NCBI RefSeq assembly: GCF_000373145.1
Contig: NZ_KB890614.1
Coordinates: 1 to 64,000 of the forward strand
DNA length: 64,000 nt
Source of the DNA: Thermus oshimai DSM 12092
GTDB lineage: Bacteria > Deinococcota > Deinococci > Deinococcales > Thermaceae
Direction of reading: 5' to 3'
Shown: positions 39,616 to 48,900 of the stretch, one piece after another
How positions within the stretch are numbered: the first letter of the stretch is position 1
Layout: each line of letters starts with the position of its first letter
Translations under genes and position numbers: made by a program
Notes under the pieces: model-generated
Seen by the model: only the letters and a program-made list of their open reading frames with translations
Databases searched by the model: none
Told to the model about the DNA's origin: nothing

Positions 39616-40725
39616 TTCCGCCGCCCTGGCCCCGTCAAGGGCCTCCCACAGCTCCAGGACAACCCGGTGGAGGAGGGGGAAGGCCCGGGGAGTGGGCCGG
39701 ATCCGGGGCCCTGCCCGCTCCAGGAAGCCCCCCTCCTCCAGGGCCCGTACCCTCCCCGCCAGGAGGGCCGGGAGGGGGAGGCGGGTCCTGTGGGCCAGCG
39801 CCTCCAGGTCCACCCCTTCCCTGAGCCTTAGGCCCAGCATGAGGGCCTCCTTGGCGTGCTCCAGGGGGGGGATGGCCTCCTCCCTGGGGGCCTCCCCCAG
39901 GAGCCAGCGGGGGAGGGGGGGGTTGGTGCGGCGGAGGGCGTAGGGCCCTTCGGGGTACTGGCCCGTGGCCGCGGGGCCCAGGGCCAGCCAGAACCCGGCC
40001 CGCCAGTAGACCAGGTTGTGCCGGGCCTCCTCCCCGGGGCGGGCGAAGTTGGAGACCTCGTAGCGGGAGAACCCCGCCTCGCCCAGGACCTCTTCCGCCC
40101 GCTCCATGGCCCAGGCCCCCCTTTCGGGGTCTTCCTCCAGGCCCAGGAGGGCGAAGGGGGTGCCCCTTTCCACCTGGAGGGTGTAGGCGGAGATGTGGCC
40201 CACCCCGAGCCCCGCGGCCTCTTCCAGGTCCTTTCCCACGTCCTGCATGGGCAGGCCCAGGATGAGGTCAAGGGAGACCCTAAACCCCGCCTCCAGGGCC
40301 TCCTCCACCGCCCTTAGGGCCCCCTTTCGCCCGTGGGCCCGGCCCAGGAAGCGGAGAACGGGGTCCTGGAAGCTCTGCACCCCTAGGGAGAGGCGGTTCA
40401 CCCCCAGGTCCTTGAGGAAGGCGAGCCGCTTTCGGTTCAGGGTGCCGGGGTTGGCCTCGAGGGTCACCTCCGCCCCCTCCTGTAGGGCCCAGGGGAGGCT
40501 TTGGAAGAGGGCCACCAGCTCCCGGTCCCTCAGGTAGCTCGGGGTGCCCCCGCCCAGGTAGAGGGTGGCGAGGGGGGAAGGGTACCTTTGGTAAAGGGCC
40601 TCCGCCTCCTCCCTAAGCCGCCTGAGGTAAGCCTCCACCCACCCCGGCCCCCGCCGGACCACGTGGAAGTCGCAGTAGGGGCACAAGGTGGGGCAGAAGG
40701 GGACGTGGACGTAGAGGCTACCCAT
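39613..40725 (-). CDS. hemW: HemW-type radical SAM protein (HemN family)
   Basis: A 370-residue radical-SAM protein. The cluster motif is PFCPTLCPYCDFH at 9-21 with Cys11-Cys15-Cys18, and the SAM-binding GGGTPS and ANPGTLNRKRLAFLKDLGVNRLSLGVQSFQD follow. The DLILGLPMQ region and the C-terminal HemN-C domain (LMLGLRLREGVDLEAL) place it with HemW, a heme chaperone/carrier, and not the true coproporphyrinogen dehydrogenase HemN, which has an extra N-terminal Cys. It follows the glycerate kinase gene by 11 bases, at the end of the glyoxylate operon. A GAGGGG site precedes the ATG. Confidence 0.88.
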   Translation of the reverse strand: MGSLYVHVPFCPTLCPYCDFHVVRRGPGWVEAYLRRLREEAEALYQRYPSPLATLYLGGGTPSYLRDRELVALFQSLPWALQEGAEVTLEANPGTLNRKRLAFLKDLGVNRLSLGVQSFQDPVLRFLGRAHGRKGALRAVEEALEAGFRVSLDLILGLPMQDVGKDLEEAAGLGVGHISAYTLQVERGTPFALLGLEEDPERGAWAMERAEEVLGEAGFSRYEVSNFARPGEEARHNLVYWRAGFWLALGPAATGQYPEGPYALRRTNPPLPRWLLGEAPREEAIPPLEHAKEALMLGLRLREGVDLEALAHRTRLPLPALLAGRVRALEEGGFLERAGPRIRPTPRAFPLLHRVVLELWEALDGARAAE

Positions 40726-40736
40726 GGGTGCACCCC

Positions 40737-41957
40737 TCAGTCTACAAAGAGGAGGCGGAAGTCGTTCAGGTTGGTGCCCGTGGGGCCGGTTTGGAGGAGG
40801 GTCCCTGTACGGGCGAAAAAGCCCAGGCTGTCGTTCGCCTCCAGGTAGAGCCTGGGGTCCAGGCCCAGGGCCCAGACCCCCGGGGTGAGGAGGGCCCCCG
40901 CGGCCCCGCCCGTCCCGTCCAGGCCGTCGGAGTCCGCGGCCAGGGCGTAGAGGGGGGCGTTCAGGTGGGCGTAGAGGGCGAGGAGGAACTCCAGGTTCCG
41001 CCCCCCCTTGCCTCCGCCTTGCACCCGCACCTGGGCCTCCCCGCCGGAGAGGAGGAAAAGGGGCTTCCGGAAGGGGACCCCGTGGGCCCGGACGCTCTCC
41101 ACCAGCTCCGCGTGGAAGCGGGCCAGGGCCCGGGCCTCCCCCCCGAAGCGGTCAGAGAGGATGGCCGCCCGGTGCCCCTCTCCCCTCAAAAAGGCCTGGG
41201 CCGCCTTGAGGAGGTCCAGGTTTTTCCCGACGATCCGCAGGCGGAGGCGCTTTAGGGCGGGGTCTTCCGGCTTTAGGGTTTCCGGGAGGCCCCCCGTTAG
41301 CCCCTCCTCCAGCACCCGGCGCGCCCCGGGGAAGTCCAGGCCGTAACGGTCCAGGACGGCTAGGGCCTCGGCGTAGGTGGTGGGGTCGGGGCTGAAGGGG
41401 CCGGAGGCGATGACCGAAGGGTCGTCCCCCGGCACGTCGGAGAGGAGGAGGGCCGTGACCCGCGCCCTTGTGGCGAGGAGGAGCCTTCCCCCCTTGAGGC
41501 GGGAGAGGTGCTTGCGCACCGCGTTCACCTCCCCGATGCTGGCCCCGCTCTTGAGGAGGGCCTCGGTGAGGGCCCGCTTCTCCTCCAGGGAAACCCCCAA
41601 GGGGGCGCACCAGAGGGCGCTCCCGCCCCCCGAGAGGAGGGCGAGGAGGTGGGCCTTGGGGGGAAGCTCCTTTACCAGCGCCAAGGCCTCCTCCGCCGCC
41701 CGCAGGCTCCTTTCGTCCGGCAGGGGATGGGGGGCGAAGCGGGCCTTTAGGCCCATGGGGTCCTGCCCCAGGGGGAGGGTGAGGTGGTAGGGCACCTCCC
41801 CGTAGCGCTCGAGGGCCGCCTTCAGCATGGGGGCCGCCCCTTTCCCCACCGCCAGGATGAGGTGGGGCCTTTCCCTAGGGAGGGCCTTTAGGGTGAGGCG
41901 GTAAGGGTCCGTGGCCTTTAGGGCCTGGAAGAAGGCTTCCTTCAGGAGGGCTTCCAC
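40737..41957 (-). CDS. gck: glycerate 2-kinase, MOFRL type
   Basis: A 406-residue glycerate kinase of the type II (TtuD/GckA, MOFRL) family, which phosphorylates D-glycerate from glyoxylate or serine metabolism to 2-phosphoglycerate. Landmarks are VGKGAAPMLKAAL near 38-50, LSGGGSALW near 109-117, NAVRKHLSRLKGGRLLLAT near 144-162, LLLSDVPGDDPSVIASGPFSPD near 170-191, and the MOFRL block GGGKGGRNLEFLLALYA with AADSDGLDGTGGAAGAL near 330-360. The start is GTG 41955-41957. It lies 74 bases after the glcF gene on the same strand, linking glyoxylate use to the lower glycolytic pool. Confidence 0.9.
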   Translation of the reverse strand: MEALLKEAFFQALKATDPYRLTLKALPRERPHLILAVGKGAAPMLKAALERYGEVPYHLTLPLGQDPMGLKARFAPHPLPDERSLRAAEEALALVKELPPKAHLLALLSGGGSALWCAPLGVSLEEKRALTEALLKSGASIGEVNAVRKHLSRLKGGRLLLATRARVTALLLSDVPGDDPSVIASGPFSPDPTTYAEALAVLDRYGLDFPGARRVLEEGLTGGLPETLKPEDPALKRLRLRIVGKNLDLLKAAQAFLRGEGHRAAILSDRFGGEARALARFHAELVESVRAHGVPFRKPLFLLSGGEAQVRVQGGGKGGRNLEFLLALYAHLNAPLYALAADSDGLDGTGGAAGALLTPGVWALGLDPRLYLEANDSLGFFARTGTLLQTGPTGTNLNDFRLLFVD

Positions 41958-42031
41958 TTCAAATCCCTACGGTCAAAACCCTCGCCCTTCTAGCGGATGG
42001 CCTCGGTCTTGCTCTCCCCCGTGCGCCTCCG

Positions 42032-43318
42032 CTAGGCGCCCCACCCCTTTGTCCCGGATGGCCCCTCGAGGGGGTCTTTCCCCTCGTAGAGAAGGGCCAG
42101 AAGCTCGGCGATGTGGAGCACGGGCCGGTCCAGGTAGGCCTGAAGCTGGGTGAGGCAGCCGATGTTGGCCGTGACCACCAGGTCCGCCCCCGTGGCCTTC
42201 AGGTTTTCCGCCTTCCGCCGGCCTAAGGCCTCGGCCAGCTCCGGCTGGAAGAGGTTGTAGGTGCCCGCGCTCCCGCAGCAAAGCTCCCACTCCCCGGGTT
42301 CCAGGACCTCCACCCCAGAGGCCCTTAAGAGCCGCCTTGGGGCCTCCCGCACCCCCTGGGCGTGGGCCAGGTGGCAGGCGTCGTGGTAGGCCACCCGAAG
42401 GGGGGCCTTGGGGGGCGGGGGCGGGAGGAAGCCCAGCTCGTCCAGGAAGCTGGTGAGGTCCTTCACCTTCGTCCCAAAGGCCCGGGCCTCCGCTTCCTCC
42501 GCCTCCCCCAGGAAGAGGAGGGGGTACTCCTTCATCCCCGAGCCGCACCCCGCGGCGTTGGAGAGGACCACCTCCGCCTCCCGGAAGGCCTCCATGGTGG
42601 CCCGGGCGAAGGCCCTGGCCCCCTCCTGGTCCCCCGCGTGGAGGCTTAAGGCCCCACAGCAGGTCTGCCCCTTGGGGACCACCACCTCCACCCCGTTTTC
42701 CTGGAGGACCCTTAGGGTGGCCCGGTTGATGGAGGGCCTTAAGGCCCTTTGGGCGCAGCCCAGGAGGAGGCCCACCCGGGCCCGGCGTGCCCCCTTGGCG
42801 GGGTAGACCTCTTCATAGGGCTCCTCCCGTTCCAGGCGGTCGGGGAGGAGCTTGAGGGGGGCCTTTAGGGGTTCGGGAAGGGGAAGGGGCTTAAGCAGGG
42901 GCTTGAGCCTTACCCCGAGCTCCGCCAGGGGGCGGAAGCGCCCGGGGTAGGGAAGGGTCTTGAGGAGGGCCAGGCGGTAGGCCCTTTCTAAGGGGTAGCG
43001 GTGGCGCTTTTCCTCGCTGTAGAGGCGGAAGGCCCCGATGAGCTCCCCATAGGGCACCCCGCTGGGGCAGGCGGTGACGCAGGCCTGGCAGGCCAGGCAG
43101 CGGTCCAGGTAGGGGAGGGCCTCCTCCAGGGGGAGGGTTCCTTCCAGCACCTCCTTCATGAGGAAGATGCGGCCCCGGGGAGAGTCCATCTCCTCCCCCA
43201 GGACCTGGTAGGTGGGGCAGGTGGGGAGGCAGAAGCCGCAGTGGACGCAGGCCTCGATGGCGTGGGCCATGGGCTCGCCCAGGGGCCCTAGGGTTTCCAC
43301 GGGAATCTTGTGCTGCAT
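42032..43318 (-). CDS. glcF: glycolate oxidase iron-sulfur subunit GlcF
   Basis: A 428-residue subunit of glycolate oxidase that takes electrons from the FAD subunits to the membrane quinone pool. Two CxxCxxCxxxCP cluster motifs are [12 protein letters not shown] near 24-35 and [12 protein letters not shown] near 74-85. Two later CCG-type motifs ([15 protein letters not shown] near 220-234 and [25 protein letters not shown] near 346-370) with [15 protein letters not shown] are of the heterodisulfide-reductase/succinate-dehydrogenase family that binds further clusters. It is separated by 4 bases from GlcE. The subunit order in transcription is GlcD, GlcE, GlcF. Confidence 0.92.
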   Translation of the reverse strand: MQHKIPVETLGPLGEPMAHAIEACVHCGFCLPTCPTYQVLGEEMDSPRGRIFLMKEVLEGTLPLEEALPYLDRCLACQACVTACPSGVPYGELIGAFRLYSEEKRHRYPLERAYRLALLKTLPYPGRFRPLAELGVRLKPLLKPLPLPEPLKAPLKLLPDRLEREEPYEEVYPAKGARRARVGLLLGCAQRALRPSINRATLRVLQENGVEVVVPKGQTCCGALSLHAGDQEGARAFARATMEAFREAEVVLSNAAGCGSGMKEYPLLFLGEAEEAEARAFGTKVKDLTSFLDELGFLPPPPPKAPLRVAYHDACHLAHAQGVREAPRRLLRASGVEVLEPGEWELCCGSAGTYNLFQPELAEALGRRKAENLKATGADLVVTANIGCLTQLQAYLDRPVLHIAELLALLYEGKDPLEGPSGTKGWGA

Positions 43319-43322
43319 GGTC

Positions 43323-44360
43323 TCACCTTAAGGGGAAGCGCCCCAGAGGGTCCAGGGCCGCTTTGACCTTCTGGAAGAAGGGGTTTTGGGGCCTCGGGAA
43401 GAGGGGGTCTTCCGCCCCCTTCAGGACCAGGTGGGCGAGGCCCCTTGCCCTAAGGGCCTTTAGGGCCTCCCCGTCCCCTTCCGCGTAGAGGACGTTGCCC
43501 CCCAGGAGGTAGCGCCGCCTCCCCAGGGGCAGGCCCTCCAGGAGGGGGATGAGGTCCAGGCGGCTTGGCACTTTTAGGAGGAGGGGGCCTTCCAAAAAGG
43601 CCAGGTTCCGCACCCCTTCCCAGTGGGCCTCGTCCTCCTCCAGGACCTCCCCGTCCCGCCCGAGGAGGCGCTTGAGCTTTTCCAGCCTGGGGCCGAGGGC
43701 TTCCGGGAAGCCCCCGATGCGGACCTCGAGGGCGTTTGGGGGGAGGAGGTCTAAGGCCATGAGGTCCAGGGGGGCGAGGAGGAGCCTTTCCAGGGCGGAG
43801 AGGGCCTCCTCCAGGGAGGGGAAGGCCACCCGTAGGGTGCGGGTGGCGGGGGGCGCGGGGAAGACCTTGAAGGCCAGCTCCACCAGGACCCCAAAGGCCC
43901 CCAGGGCCCCCACCATGAGCCGGTGGAAGGGGAAGCCGGCGGCGTTCTTCACCACCTTGCCGCCCCCCTTCAGAAGCCGGCCCTGGCCGTCCACGAACCG
44001 CACCCCGAGGAGGAAGTCCCTCACCCCCCCAAACCGCTGGGCCAGGGGGCCGGAAAGCCCCGCGGCCACCGTGCCCCCCAAGGTGGCCCCGGGGGCGGAA
44101 AGGGGCGGGTGGAAGGGGAGGTGCTGGCCGTGGGCCTTGAGGAGGGCCTCCACCTCCGCCACCCGCGTCCCGGCCCGGGCCACCAGGACCAGTTCCTCGG
44201 GGTCGTACTCCACCACGCCCTTGAGCTCGGAGAGGTCCAAAAGGGCCTCCCCTTCCTCCGGCCCCGAAAGGGCGGGCTTGCTCCCGCCCCCCCGGACCCG
44301 GAGCCTGGGGTGGGCGAGGACGGCCTCCTGCACCTCCTCCGGGGTCTTGGGCCTAAGCAT
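43323..44360 (-). CDS. glcE: glycolate oxidase FAD-binding subunit GlcE
   Basis: A 345-residue flavoprotein subunit of glycolate oxidase. The PCMH FAD-binding region begins [23 protein letters not shown], followed by [53 protein letters not shown] (about 55-107) and the FAD phosphate motif [26 protein letters not shown] near 131-156. The ATG is 8 bases inside the end of GlcD. It lacks the C-terminal FAD-oxidase domain of GlcD, as usual for GlcE. A shorter paralogue-like gene at 12009-12662 shares the VVKN motif. Confidence 0.92.
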   Translation of the reverse strand: MLRPKTPEEVQEAVLAHPRLRVRGGGSKPALSGPEEGEALLDLSELKGVVEYDPEELVLVARAGTRVAEVEALLKAHGQHLPFHPPLSAPGATLGGTVAAGLSGPLAQRFGGVRDFLLGVRFVDGQGRLLKGGGKVVKNAAGFPFHRLMVGALGAFGVLVELAFKVFPAPPATRTLRVAFPSLEEALSALERLLLAPLDLMALDLLPPNALEVRIGGFPEALGPRLEKLKRLLGRDGEVLEEDEAHWEGVRNLAFLEGPLLLKVPSRLDLIPLLEGLPLGRRRYLLGGNVLYAEGDGEALKALRARGLAHLVLKGAEDPLFPRPQNPFFQKVKAALDPLGRFPLR

Positions 44361-45735
44361 GGGCCTCCTCCTTGGGGGGGAAGACCTTGCCCCGGTTGGC
44401 GAGGCCGAGAGGGTCCAGCCCGGCCTTCACCTCCTCCATGGCGGCGATCTCTAGGGGGCTAAACATCTCCGCCAGGTAGGCCCTTTTCTCCATCCCCACC
44501 CCGTGCTCCCCGGTGATGGAGCCCCCGAGGCGGAGGCAAAGCCTGAGGATCTCCCCGGCCAGGGCCTCCGCCCGCTCCAGCTCCCCCGGGCGCTTGCCGT
44601 CGTAGAGGACGAGGGGGTGGAGGTTCCCGTCCCCCGCGTGGAAGACGTTGGCCACCCGGAGGCCGTAGGCCTCGGAGAGCCTTCCGATCTCCCTCAGGGC
44701 CTCCGCCAGGCGGGTTCTCGGCACCACCCCGTCCTGGACGATGTAGTCCGGGGAAAGCCGGCCCACGGCGCTGAAGGCCGCCTTGCGGCCTTTCCAGATG
44801 GCCTGGCGCTCGGCTTCGTCCCGGGCGATGCGCACCTCCTCCGCCCCGCTTTCCGCGATGACCTCTGCTAGGCGCCTCGCCCCCTCGGCCACCTCCTCCC
44901 TTTCCCCTTCCAGCTCCACGATGAGGAGGGCCTCCGCTTTGGGGTAGCCCGCCCGCACCGCGGCCTCCGCGGCCTCGATGGCCAGGCGGTCCATGATCTC
45001 TATGGCCCCCGGGAGGAGGCCCGAGCGGAGGACCCGGGCCACCGCCTCTCCGGCGGCCTCGAGGCTCGGGTAGGCGGCCAGCAGGGTGTGGTAGGCCTCG
45101 GGGCGCGGGAGGAGGCGCAGGGTGATCTCCAGGGCGATGCCCAGGAGGCCTTCCGTGCCCACGAAGAACCCGTGAAGGTCCGGCCCCACCCCTTCAAGCC
45201 CCTCCCCCCCGAGCCGCACCACCTCCCCCTCCGGGGTCACCACCTCGAGGCCCAGGACGTGGTTCGCGGTCATGCCGTAGCGCAGGCAGTGGGCCCCCCC
45301 GGAGTTGAAGGCCACGTTCCCCCCGATGGTGGAGACGGGCTGGCTGGAGGGGTCGGGGGCGTAGTAGAGGCCGAAGGGGGCCGCCCTTCGGGACACCTCC
45401 AGGTTCACCACCCCGGGCTCCACCACCGCGAGGCGCGCTTTGGGGTCCAGCTTCAGGATGCGGTTCAGGCGGTTTAGGGCGATGACCACCCCTCCCCGCA
45501 CCGGCAAGGACCCCCCGGAGAGGCTGGTGCCGCTCCCCCGGGCCACGAAGGGCACCCCGTGGCGGCGGCAGATCCTTACCGCCTCCACCACCTCCTCCTT
45601 GCGCTCGGGGAGGACCACCGCGAGGGGCCTTTCCCGGTAGGCGGTGAGGGCGTCCGACTCGTACGGGGCAAGCTCCGCCTCTTTGGTGAGGAGGCGGGGG
45701 CCGAAGAGGGCCTTGAGCTCCCTGAGGATTTCCAT
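44353..45735 (-). CDS. glcD: glycolate oxidase catalytic subunit GlcD
   Basis: A 460-residue FAD-dependent oxidase that converts glycolate to glyoxylate. The FAD domain holds [27 protein letters not shown] near 54-80, [62 protein letters not shown] near 105-166 and the C-terminal FAD-oxidase fold ends [24 protein letters not shown] near 412-435, whose GEHG motif is diagnostic for GlcD/D-lactate dehydrogenases. D-lactate or D-2-hydroxyglutarate are alternatives, but GlcE, GlcF and malate synthase favour glycolate. It begins 11 bases after the esterase gene. Confidence 0.93.
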   Translation of the reverse strand: MEILRELKALFGPRLLTKEAELAPYESDALTAYRERPLAVVLPERKEEVVEAVRICRRHGVPFVARGSGTSLSGGSLPVRGGVVIALNRLNRILKLDPKARLAVVEPGVVNLEVSRRAAPFGLYYAPDPSSQPVSTIGGNVAFNSGGAHCLRYGMTANHVLGLEVVTPEGEVVRLGGEGLEGVGPDLHGFFVGTEGLLGIALEITLRLLPRPEAYHTLLAAYPSLEAAGEAVARVLRSGLLPGAIEIMDRLAIEAAEAAVRAGYPKAEALLIVELEGEREEVAEGARRLAEVIAESGAEEVRIARDEAERQAIWKGRKAAFSAVGRLSPDYIVQDGVVPRTRLAEALREIGRLSEAYGLRVANVFHAGDGNLHPLVLYDGKRPGELERAEALAGEILRLCLRLGGSITGEHGVGMEKRAYLAEMFSPLEIAAMEEVKAGLDPLGLANRGKVFPPKEEAHA

Positions 45736-45746
45736 TTCCCTTCAGT

Positions 45747-46439
45747 CTAAGGGGGGAGAACCCCCCGGATCCATAAGGCCACGTCCCGCGCCACCTCCTC
45801 CGCCTTGAGGTCCAGGAGGAGGTCGTGCTCGCTCTCATAAGCGACCAGGTCTTTTCTTTCGCTCCCCAAGCGTTCGTAAAAGCGCTTTACCCCCTTGGGG
45901 GAAAGGGTGGTGTCCCAGAGGGCCTGGACCACCAAGGCGGGGGCCTGCACCTTGGGGAGAAGGGGGTCCACCGCCTTCTGGAGCCTTACGAGCTCCGCCA
46001 CCGCGGAGGTGGGGATCCAGGGGTAGTTGGGGCTTGCCCGCCGCCTTTTTGCGTCGGAGACGGAGCGGGTGCGGGGGGCCTTGGGGATGAGGGGGTGGAG
46101 GTAGGGGGCGAGGCCCGCCAGGGGGTTCCTCAGGACCAGGGCCGGGGCCAGGGCCACCAGGAAGGAGGCCCCCTCCTCCGCCGCGAGCATGGCGGCGAGG
46201 AGGGCCCCCATGGAAAGCCCCACCACCCCTTTGGGTTCGGGGAGGGCGCGGTAGGCCTCCAGGGCCTTCCCGTACCAGTCCCTCCAGCCCACCCCCCTAA
46301 GGTCCTCGGGCCGGGTCCCGTGGCCGGGCAGGGCGGGCTGGGCCACGGCGTACCCCGCCGCCCTTAGCGCCCCGGGCAGGGGCCCCAGGGTGAGGACGGG
46401 GTGGGAGGAAAGCCCGTGGAGGAGGAGGACGCCCGCCAT
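45747..46439 (-). CDS. alpha/beta-hydrolase (carboxylesterase type)
   Basis: A 230-residue alpha/beta-hydrolase of the small thermophilic carboxylesterase (Est30-like) group. The oxyanion region is LLHGLSSHPVLTLGPL at 5-20; the nucleophile elbow is GLSMGALLAAMLA near 73-85 with Ser75; the acid Asp is in ALVVQALWDTTLSPKG near 173-188; the catalytic His in ESEHDLLLDLKAEEV near 201-215. It hydrolyses short acyl esters. It sits between malate synthase (its ATG overlaps the malate synthase TGA) and glcD, so it is part of the glyoxylate operon, perhaps to free a glycolate or acyl ester precursor. Confidence 0.88.
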   Translation of the reverse strand: MAGVLLLHGLSSHPVLTLGPLPGALRAAGYAVAQPALPGHGTRPEDLRGVGWRDWYGKALEAYRALPEPKGVVGLSMGALLAAMLAAEEGASFLVALAPALVLRNPLAGLAPYLHPLIPKAPRTRSVSDAKRRRASPNYPWIPTSAVAELVRLQKAVDPLLPKVQAPALVVQALWDTTLSPKGVKRFYERLGSERKDLVAYESEHDLLLDLKAEEVARDVALWIRGVLPP

Positions 46440-48001
46440 CAGTCGATGTACTCGTAGGCCACCAGGGTGAGGAACTCAATGAACTCTTCCGAAAGGACCA
46501 GCTTGTCCAGGATCTCTTCGGCCTCCCTATACCGGCCCGCCTCCCGGCCCCCAAGCTTTTGGAGCTCCTCCTCCTTCACCTTCTGGTAGAGCTCGGGCGT
46601 CACCGGGCGGCCGTCCTCCAGGGTGGCCCCCCGGTGGACCCACTGCCAGAGCTGGGCCCTTGCGATCTCCGCCGTGGCCGCGTCCTCCATGAGGTTGAAG
46701 ATGGCCGCGGCCCCGTTGCCGAGAAGCCACTGGTTCAGGTACTGGAGGGCCACGGAGACGTTGTTCCTAAAGCCCGCTTCCGTCACCTTCCCCCCGGGGA
46801 CCTGGAAGTCCAGGAGGTCCTCCGCCCCCACCCTTACGTCCTCCCGCTTCACATGCTTCTGGTGGGGCTTATCCCCCAGGAAGCGGTCAAAGACCTCCAT
46901 GGCCACCGGCACCAGGTCGGGGTGGGCCACCCAGGTGCCGTCAAACCCCTGGCCTGCCTCCCGCTCCTTATCCGCCCGCACCTGCTTTAAGGCCCGCTCG
47001 TTCACCTCGGGGTCCTTGCGGCTCGGGATGAAGGCCGCCATCCCCCCGATGGCGTGGGCCTCGTGGAGGTGGCAGCTCTTCACCAGAAGCTCGGTGTAGG
47101 CCTTCATGAAGGGCACGGTCATGGTGACCTGGGCCCGGTCGGGGAAGATGGGGGCGGTGGTGGCGAACTTCTTGATGCAGCTGAAGATGTAGTCCCAGCG
47201 GCCGGCGTTGAGCCCGGCGGCGTGCTCCTTAAGCTCGTAGAGGATCTCCTCCATCTCAAAGGCCGCCAGGATGGTCTCGATGAGGACCGTGGCCCGGATC
47301 GTCCCCCGGGGGAGGCCCAGGTAGTCCTGGGCGAAGTTGAAGACCTCGTTCCAAAGCCGGGCCTCCAGGTGGCTCTCCAGCTTGGGCAGGTAGAAGTAGG
47401 GCCCGCTCCCCCGCTTTAGGAGCTCGTGGGCGTTGTGGAAGAAGTAGAGGCCGAAGTCAAAGAGGCTGGCGGAGATGGGCTCCCCGTCCACGTAGACGTG
47501 CTTTTCATGAAGGTGCCAGCCCCTTGGGCGCACCACCAGGGTGGCCACCTTTTCCTTGAGCCTGTACTCCTTCCCCTCGGGGGAGACGAAGTCTATTTGG
47601 CGGCGCACCGCGTCCATGAGGTTCTTCTGCCCGCGGATGACGTTGTCCCAGGTGGGGGAGAGGGCGTCCTCAAAGTCCGCCATGAAGACCTTGGCCCCGG
47701 AGTTTAGGGCGTTCACGATCATCTTCCGCTCCACGGGGCCCGTGATCTCCACCCGGCGGTCCTGTAGGTCCTCCGGGGCCTCGGCCACCCGCCAGCTCCC
47801 CCCCCGCACGAAGCGGGTGGACTCCAGGAAGTCCGGCCTCTCCCCCGCTTTGTAGCGCGCCCAAAGCTCCTGCCGGCGGGCCAGGAGGCCTTTGCGCACG
47901 GGGTTGAACTCCCGGTGCAGGGCCACCACGAACCTAAGGGCCTCTTCCGTGAGCACCTCCCCTAAGAGGGGGTGGTCCTTCCTGATCTCCACGCCCTTCA
48001 T
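46439..48001 (-). CDS. aceB: malate synthase A
   Basis: A 520-residue malate synthase that condenses glyoxylate with acetyl-CoA. Family regions are [42 protein letters not shown] near 78-119 with the conserved Asp/Glu metal cluster, [13 protein letters not shown], the catalytic Arg region [43 protein letters not shown] near 234-276, and the C-terminal Asp region. It is the shorter A form (about 520 residues). With glcDEF it turns glycolate into malate. No isocitrate lyase is visible in the window, so the gene functions here for glycolate use. It heads the operon and has a TTGACA/TAGGCT promoter. Confidence 0.95.
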   Translation of the reverse strand: MKGVEIRKDHPLLGEVLTEEALRFVVALHREFNPVRKGLLARRQELWARYKAGERPDFLESTRFVRGGSWRVAEAPEDLQDRRVEITGPVERKMIVNALNSGAKVFMADFEDALSPTWDNVIRGQKNLMDAVRRQIDFVSPEGKEYRLKEKVATLVVRPRGWHLHEKHVYVDGEPISASLFDFGLYFFHNAHELLKRGSGPYFYLPKLESHLEARLWNEVFNFAQDYLGLPRGTIRATVLIETILAAFEMEEILYELKEHAAGLNAGRWDYIFSCIKKFATTAPIFPDRAQVTMTVPFMKAYTELLVKSCHLHEAHAIGGMAAFIPSRKDPEVNERALKQVRADKEREAGQGFDGTWVAHPDLVPVAMEVFDRFLGDKPHQKHVKREDVRVGAEDLLDFQVPGGKVTEAGFRNNVSVALQYLNQWLLGNGAAAIFNLMEDAATAEIARAQLWQWVHRGATLEDGRPVTPELYQKVKEEELQKLGGREAGRYREAEEILDKLVLSEEFIEFLTLVAYEYID

Positions 48002-48010
48002 GGTGGCCTT

Positions 48011-48039
48011 AGCCTACGGGGCCGGGGTGGGGTTGTCAA
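48011..48039 (-). promoter_or_regulatory. aceB operon promoter
   Basis: On the minus strand TTGACA (48034-48039), a 17-base spacer and TAGGCT (48011-48016). The ATG at 48001 lies 9 bases after the -10, so the leader is a few bases or absent. Confidence 0.75.
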
Positions 48040-48051
48040 TATCCAAAATCT

Positions 48052-48070
48052 TTTTTCGTAGGTTGAAAAA
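48052..48070. promoter_or_regulatory. inverted repeat, candidate IclR site
   Basis: TTTTTC (48052-48057) and GAAAAA (48065-48070) are exact inverted copies around 7 bases. The repeat overlaps the -35 TTGAAA (48063-48068) of the iclR-like gene and lies 12 bases upstream of the aceB -35. That places it for autorepression and for activation of aceB. Confidence 0.55.
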
Positions 48071-48091
48071 TCCCGGAGGGTGCGCTACCCT
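48063..48091 (+). promoter_or_regulatory. promoter of the IclR-family gene
   Basis: TTGAAA (48063-48068), 17 bases, TACCCT (48086-48091), then 7 bases to the ATG at 48099. The mRNA is expected to be leaderless. The -35 lies inside the inverted repeat. Confidence 0.65.
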
Positions 48092-48098
48092 AGGGGCC

Positions 48099-48860
48099 AT
48101 GGCCCGCAGGCGCAAGGAAGGCCCTGAGGAGGTGCGCACCCTGGAGCGGGGGCTTAAGGTCCTGGAGGCCCTGGCCGAAGCCCGGGCCGTGGGCCTTACC
48201 CCCTTGGCGGAGCGGCTGGGGTTTTCCAAGAGCACCCTTTACCGCCTCCTCCAGACCCTGGCCCGGCGGGGGTTTGTGGAGGAGGAGGGGGGGCTTTACC
48301 GGGTGGGCCCCAAGGCCTTCGCCGTGGGCCGGGCCTACCTGAGCCAAAACCTCCTTCTGGCCGCGCGCCCGGAGATGGAGGCGTTGGCGGAGGCGGTGGG
48401 GGAGAGCGTGAACCTGGCGGTGCCCGCGGGCCTCGAGGCCCTCTACGTGGACCAGGTGGAGGGCCCCAAGCTGGTCCGCCTCTTCACCGCTCCCGGCTCC
48501 CGGGCCCCCCTCCACGCCACGGGGGTGGGGAAGGTCTTCCTGGCCTTCCGGGGGGTGCCGGAGGGGCTTCCCCTCACCCCCTTTACCCCCCACACCCTCA
48601 CCCAAAGGGAGGACCTGGAGGAGGAGCTAAGGGCGGTGCGGGCCCGGGGGTACGCCCTGGACAACGAGGAGAAGGAGCTCGGGGTGCGCTGCGTGGCCGC
48701 CCCCCTGTTTGGCCCCGACGGCCGGGTGGTGGCCGCCCTCTCCCTCTCCGCCCCCGCAAGCCGCCTCACCCTGGAGGAGGCCCACCGCCTGGCCCCCCGG
48801 GTGGTGGAAGCCGCAAGGAAAGCTTCGTTGCGCCTGGGTTATACAGGGGGTGTATACTAA
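48099..48860 (+). CDS. IclR-family regulator of the glycolate/glyoxylate operon
   Basis: A 253-residue IclR protein. N-terminal winged helix: TLERGLKVLEALAEARAVGLTPLAERLGFSKSTLYRLLQTLARRGFVEEEGGLYRVG, about residues 14-68, then the ligand-binding domain with PLHATGVGKVFLAF near 140-153 and a conserved cysteine in GVRCVAAPLFGPDGRVVAALSLSAPASRL near 195-223. IclR proteins bind small acids such as glyoxylate and pyruvate and control aceBA in E. coli. Divergent orientation to aceB and the shared inverted repeat suggest direct control. Its start at 48099 follows a 7-base spacer from TACCCT. The stop TAA lies in the MerR-gene promoter region. Confidence 0.9.
   Translation: MARRRKEGPEEVRTLERGLKVLEALAEARAVGLTPLAERLGFSKSTLYRLLQTLARRGFVEEEGGLYRVGPKAFAVGRAYLSQNLLLAARPEMEALAEAVGESVNLAVPAGLEALYVDQVEGPKLVRLFTAPGSRAPLHATGVGKVFLAFRGVPEGLPLTPFTPHTLTQREDLEEELRAVRARGYALDNEEKELGVRCVAAPLFGPDGRVVAALSLSAPASRLTLEEAHRLAPRVVEAARKASLRLGYTGGVY
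48828..48858 (+). promoter_or_regulatory. long-spacer promoter with dyad, upstream of the tandem MerR gene
   Basis: TTGCGC (48828-48833) and TATACT (48853-48858) are separated by 19 bases, longer than normal and typical for promoters remodelled by MerR regulators. A perfect inverted repeat, TATACA (48840-48845) and TGTATA (48851-48856) around GGGGG, lies in the spacer and overlaps the -10. The -35 match is weak (3 of 6), so the promoter assignment is tentative. It lies inside the 3' end of the IclR gene. Confidence 0.5.
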
Positions 48861-48864
48861 AAAA

Positions 48865-48892
48865 GGCTAAGTGCCTTTAGCCGAGGAGGCAC
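48865..48892 (+). promoter_or_regulatory. leader with two mutually exclusive hairpins
   Basis: GGCTAA (48865-48870) can pair with TTAGCC (48877-48882). Alternatively GTGCCT (48871-48876) can pair with AGGCAC (48887-48892). The second structure ties up part of the ribosome site GAGGAGG (48883-48889) used for the ATG at 48901; in the first, the site is free. A transcript from TATACT would begin near 48865. Confidence 0.4.
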
Positions 48893-48900
48893 AGGGGGGT

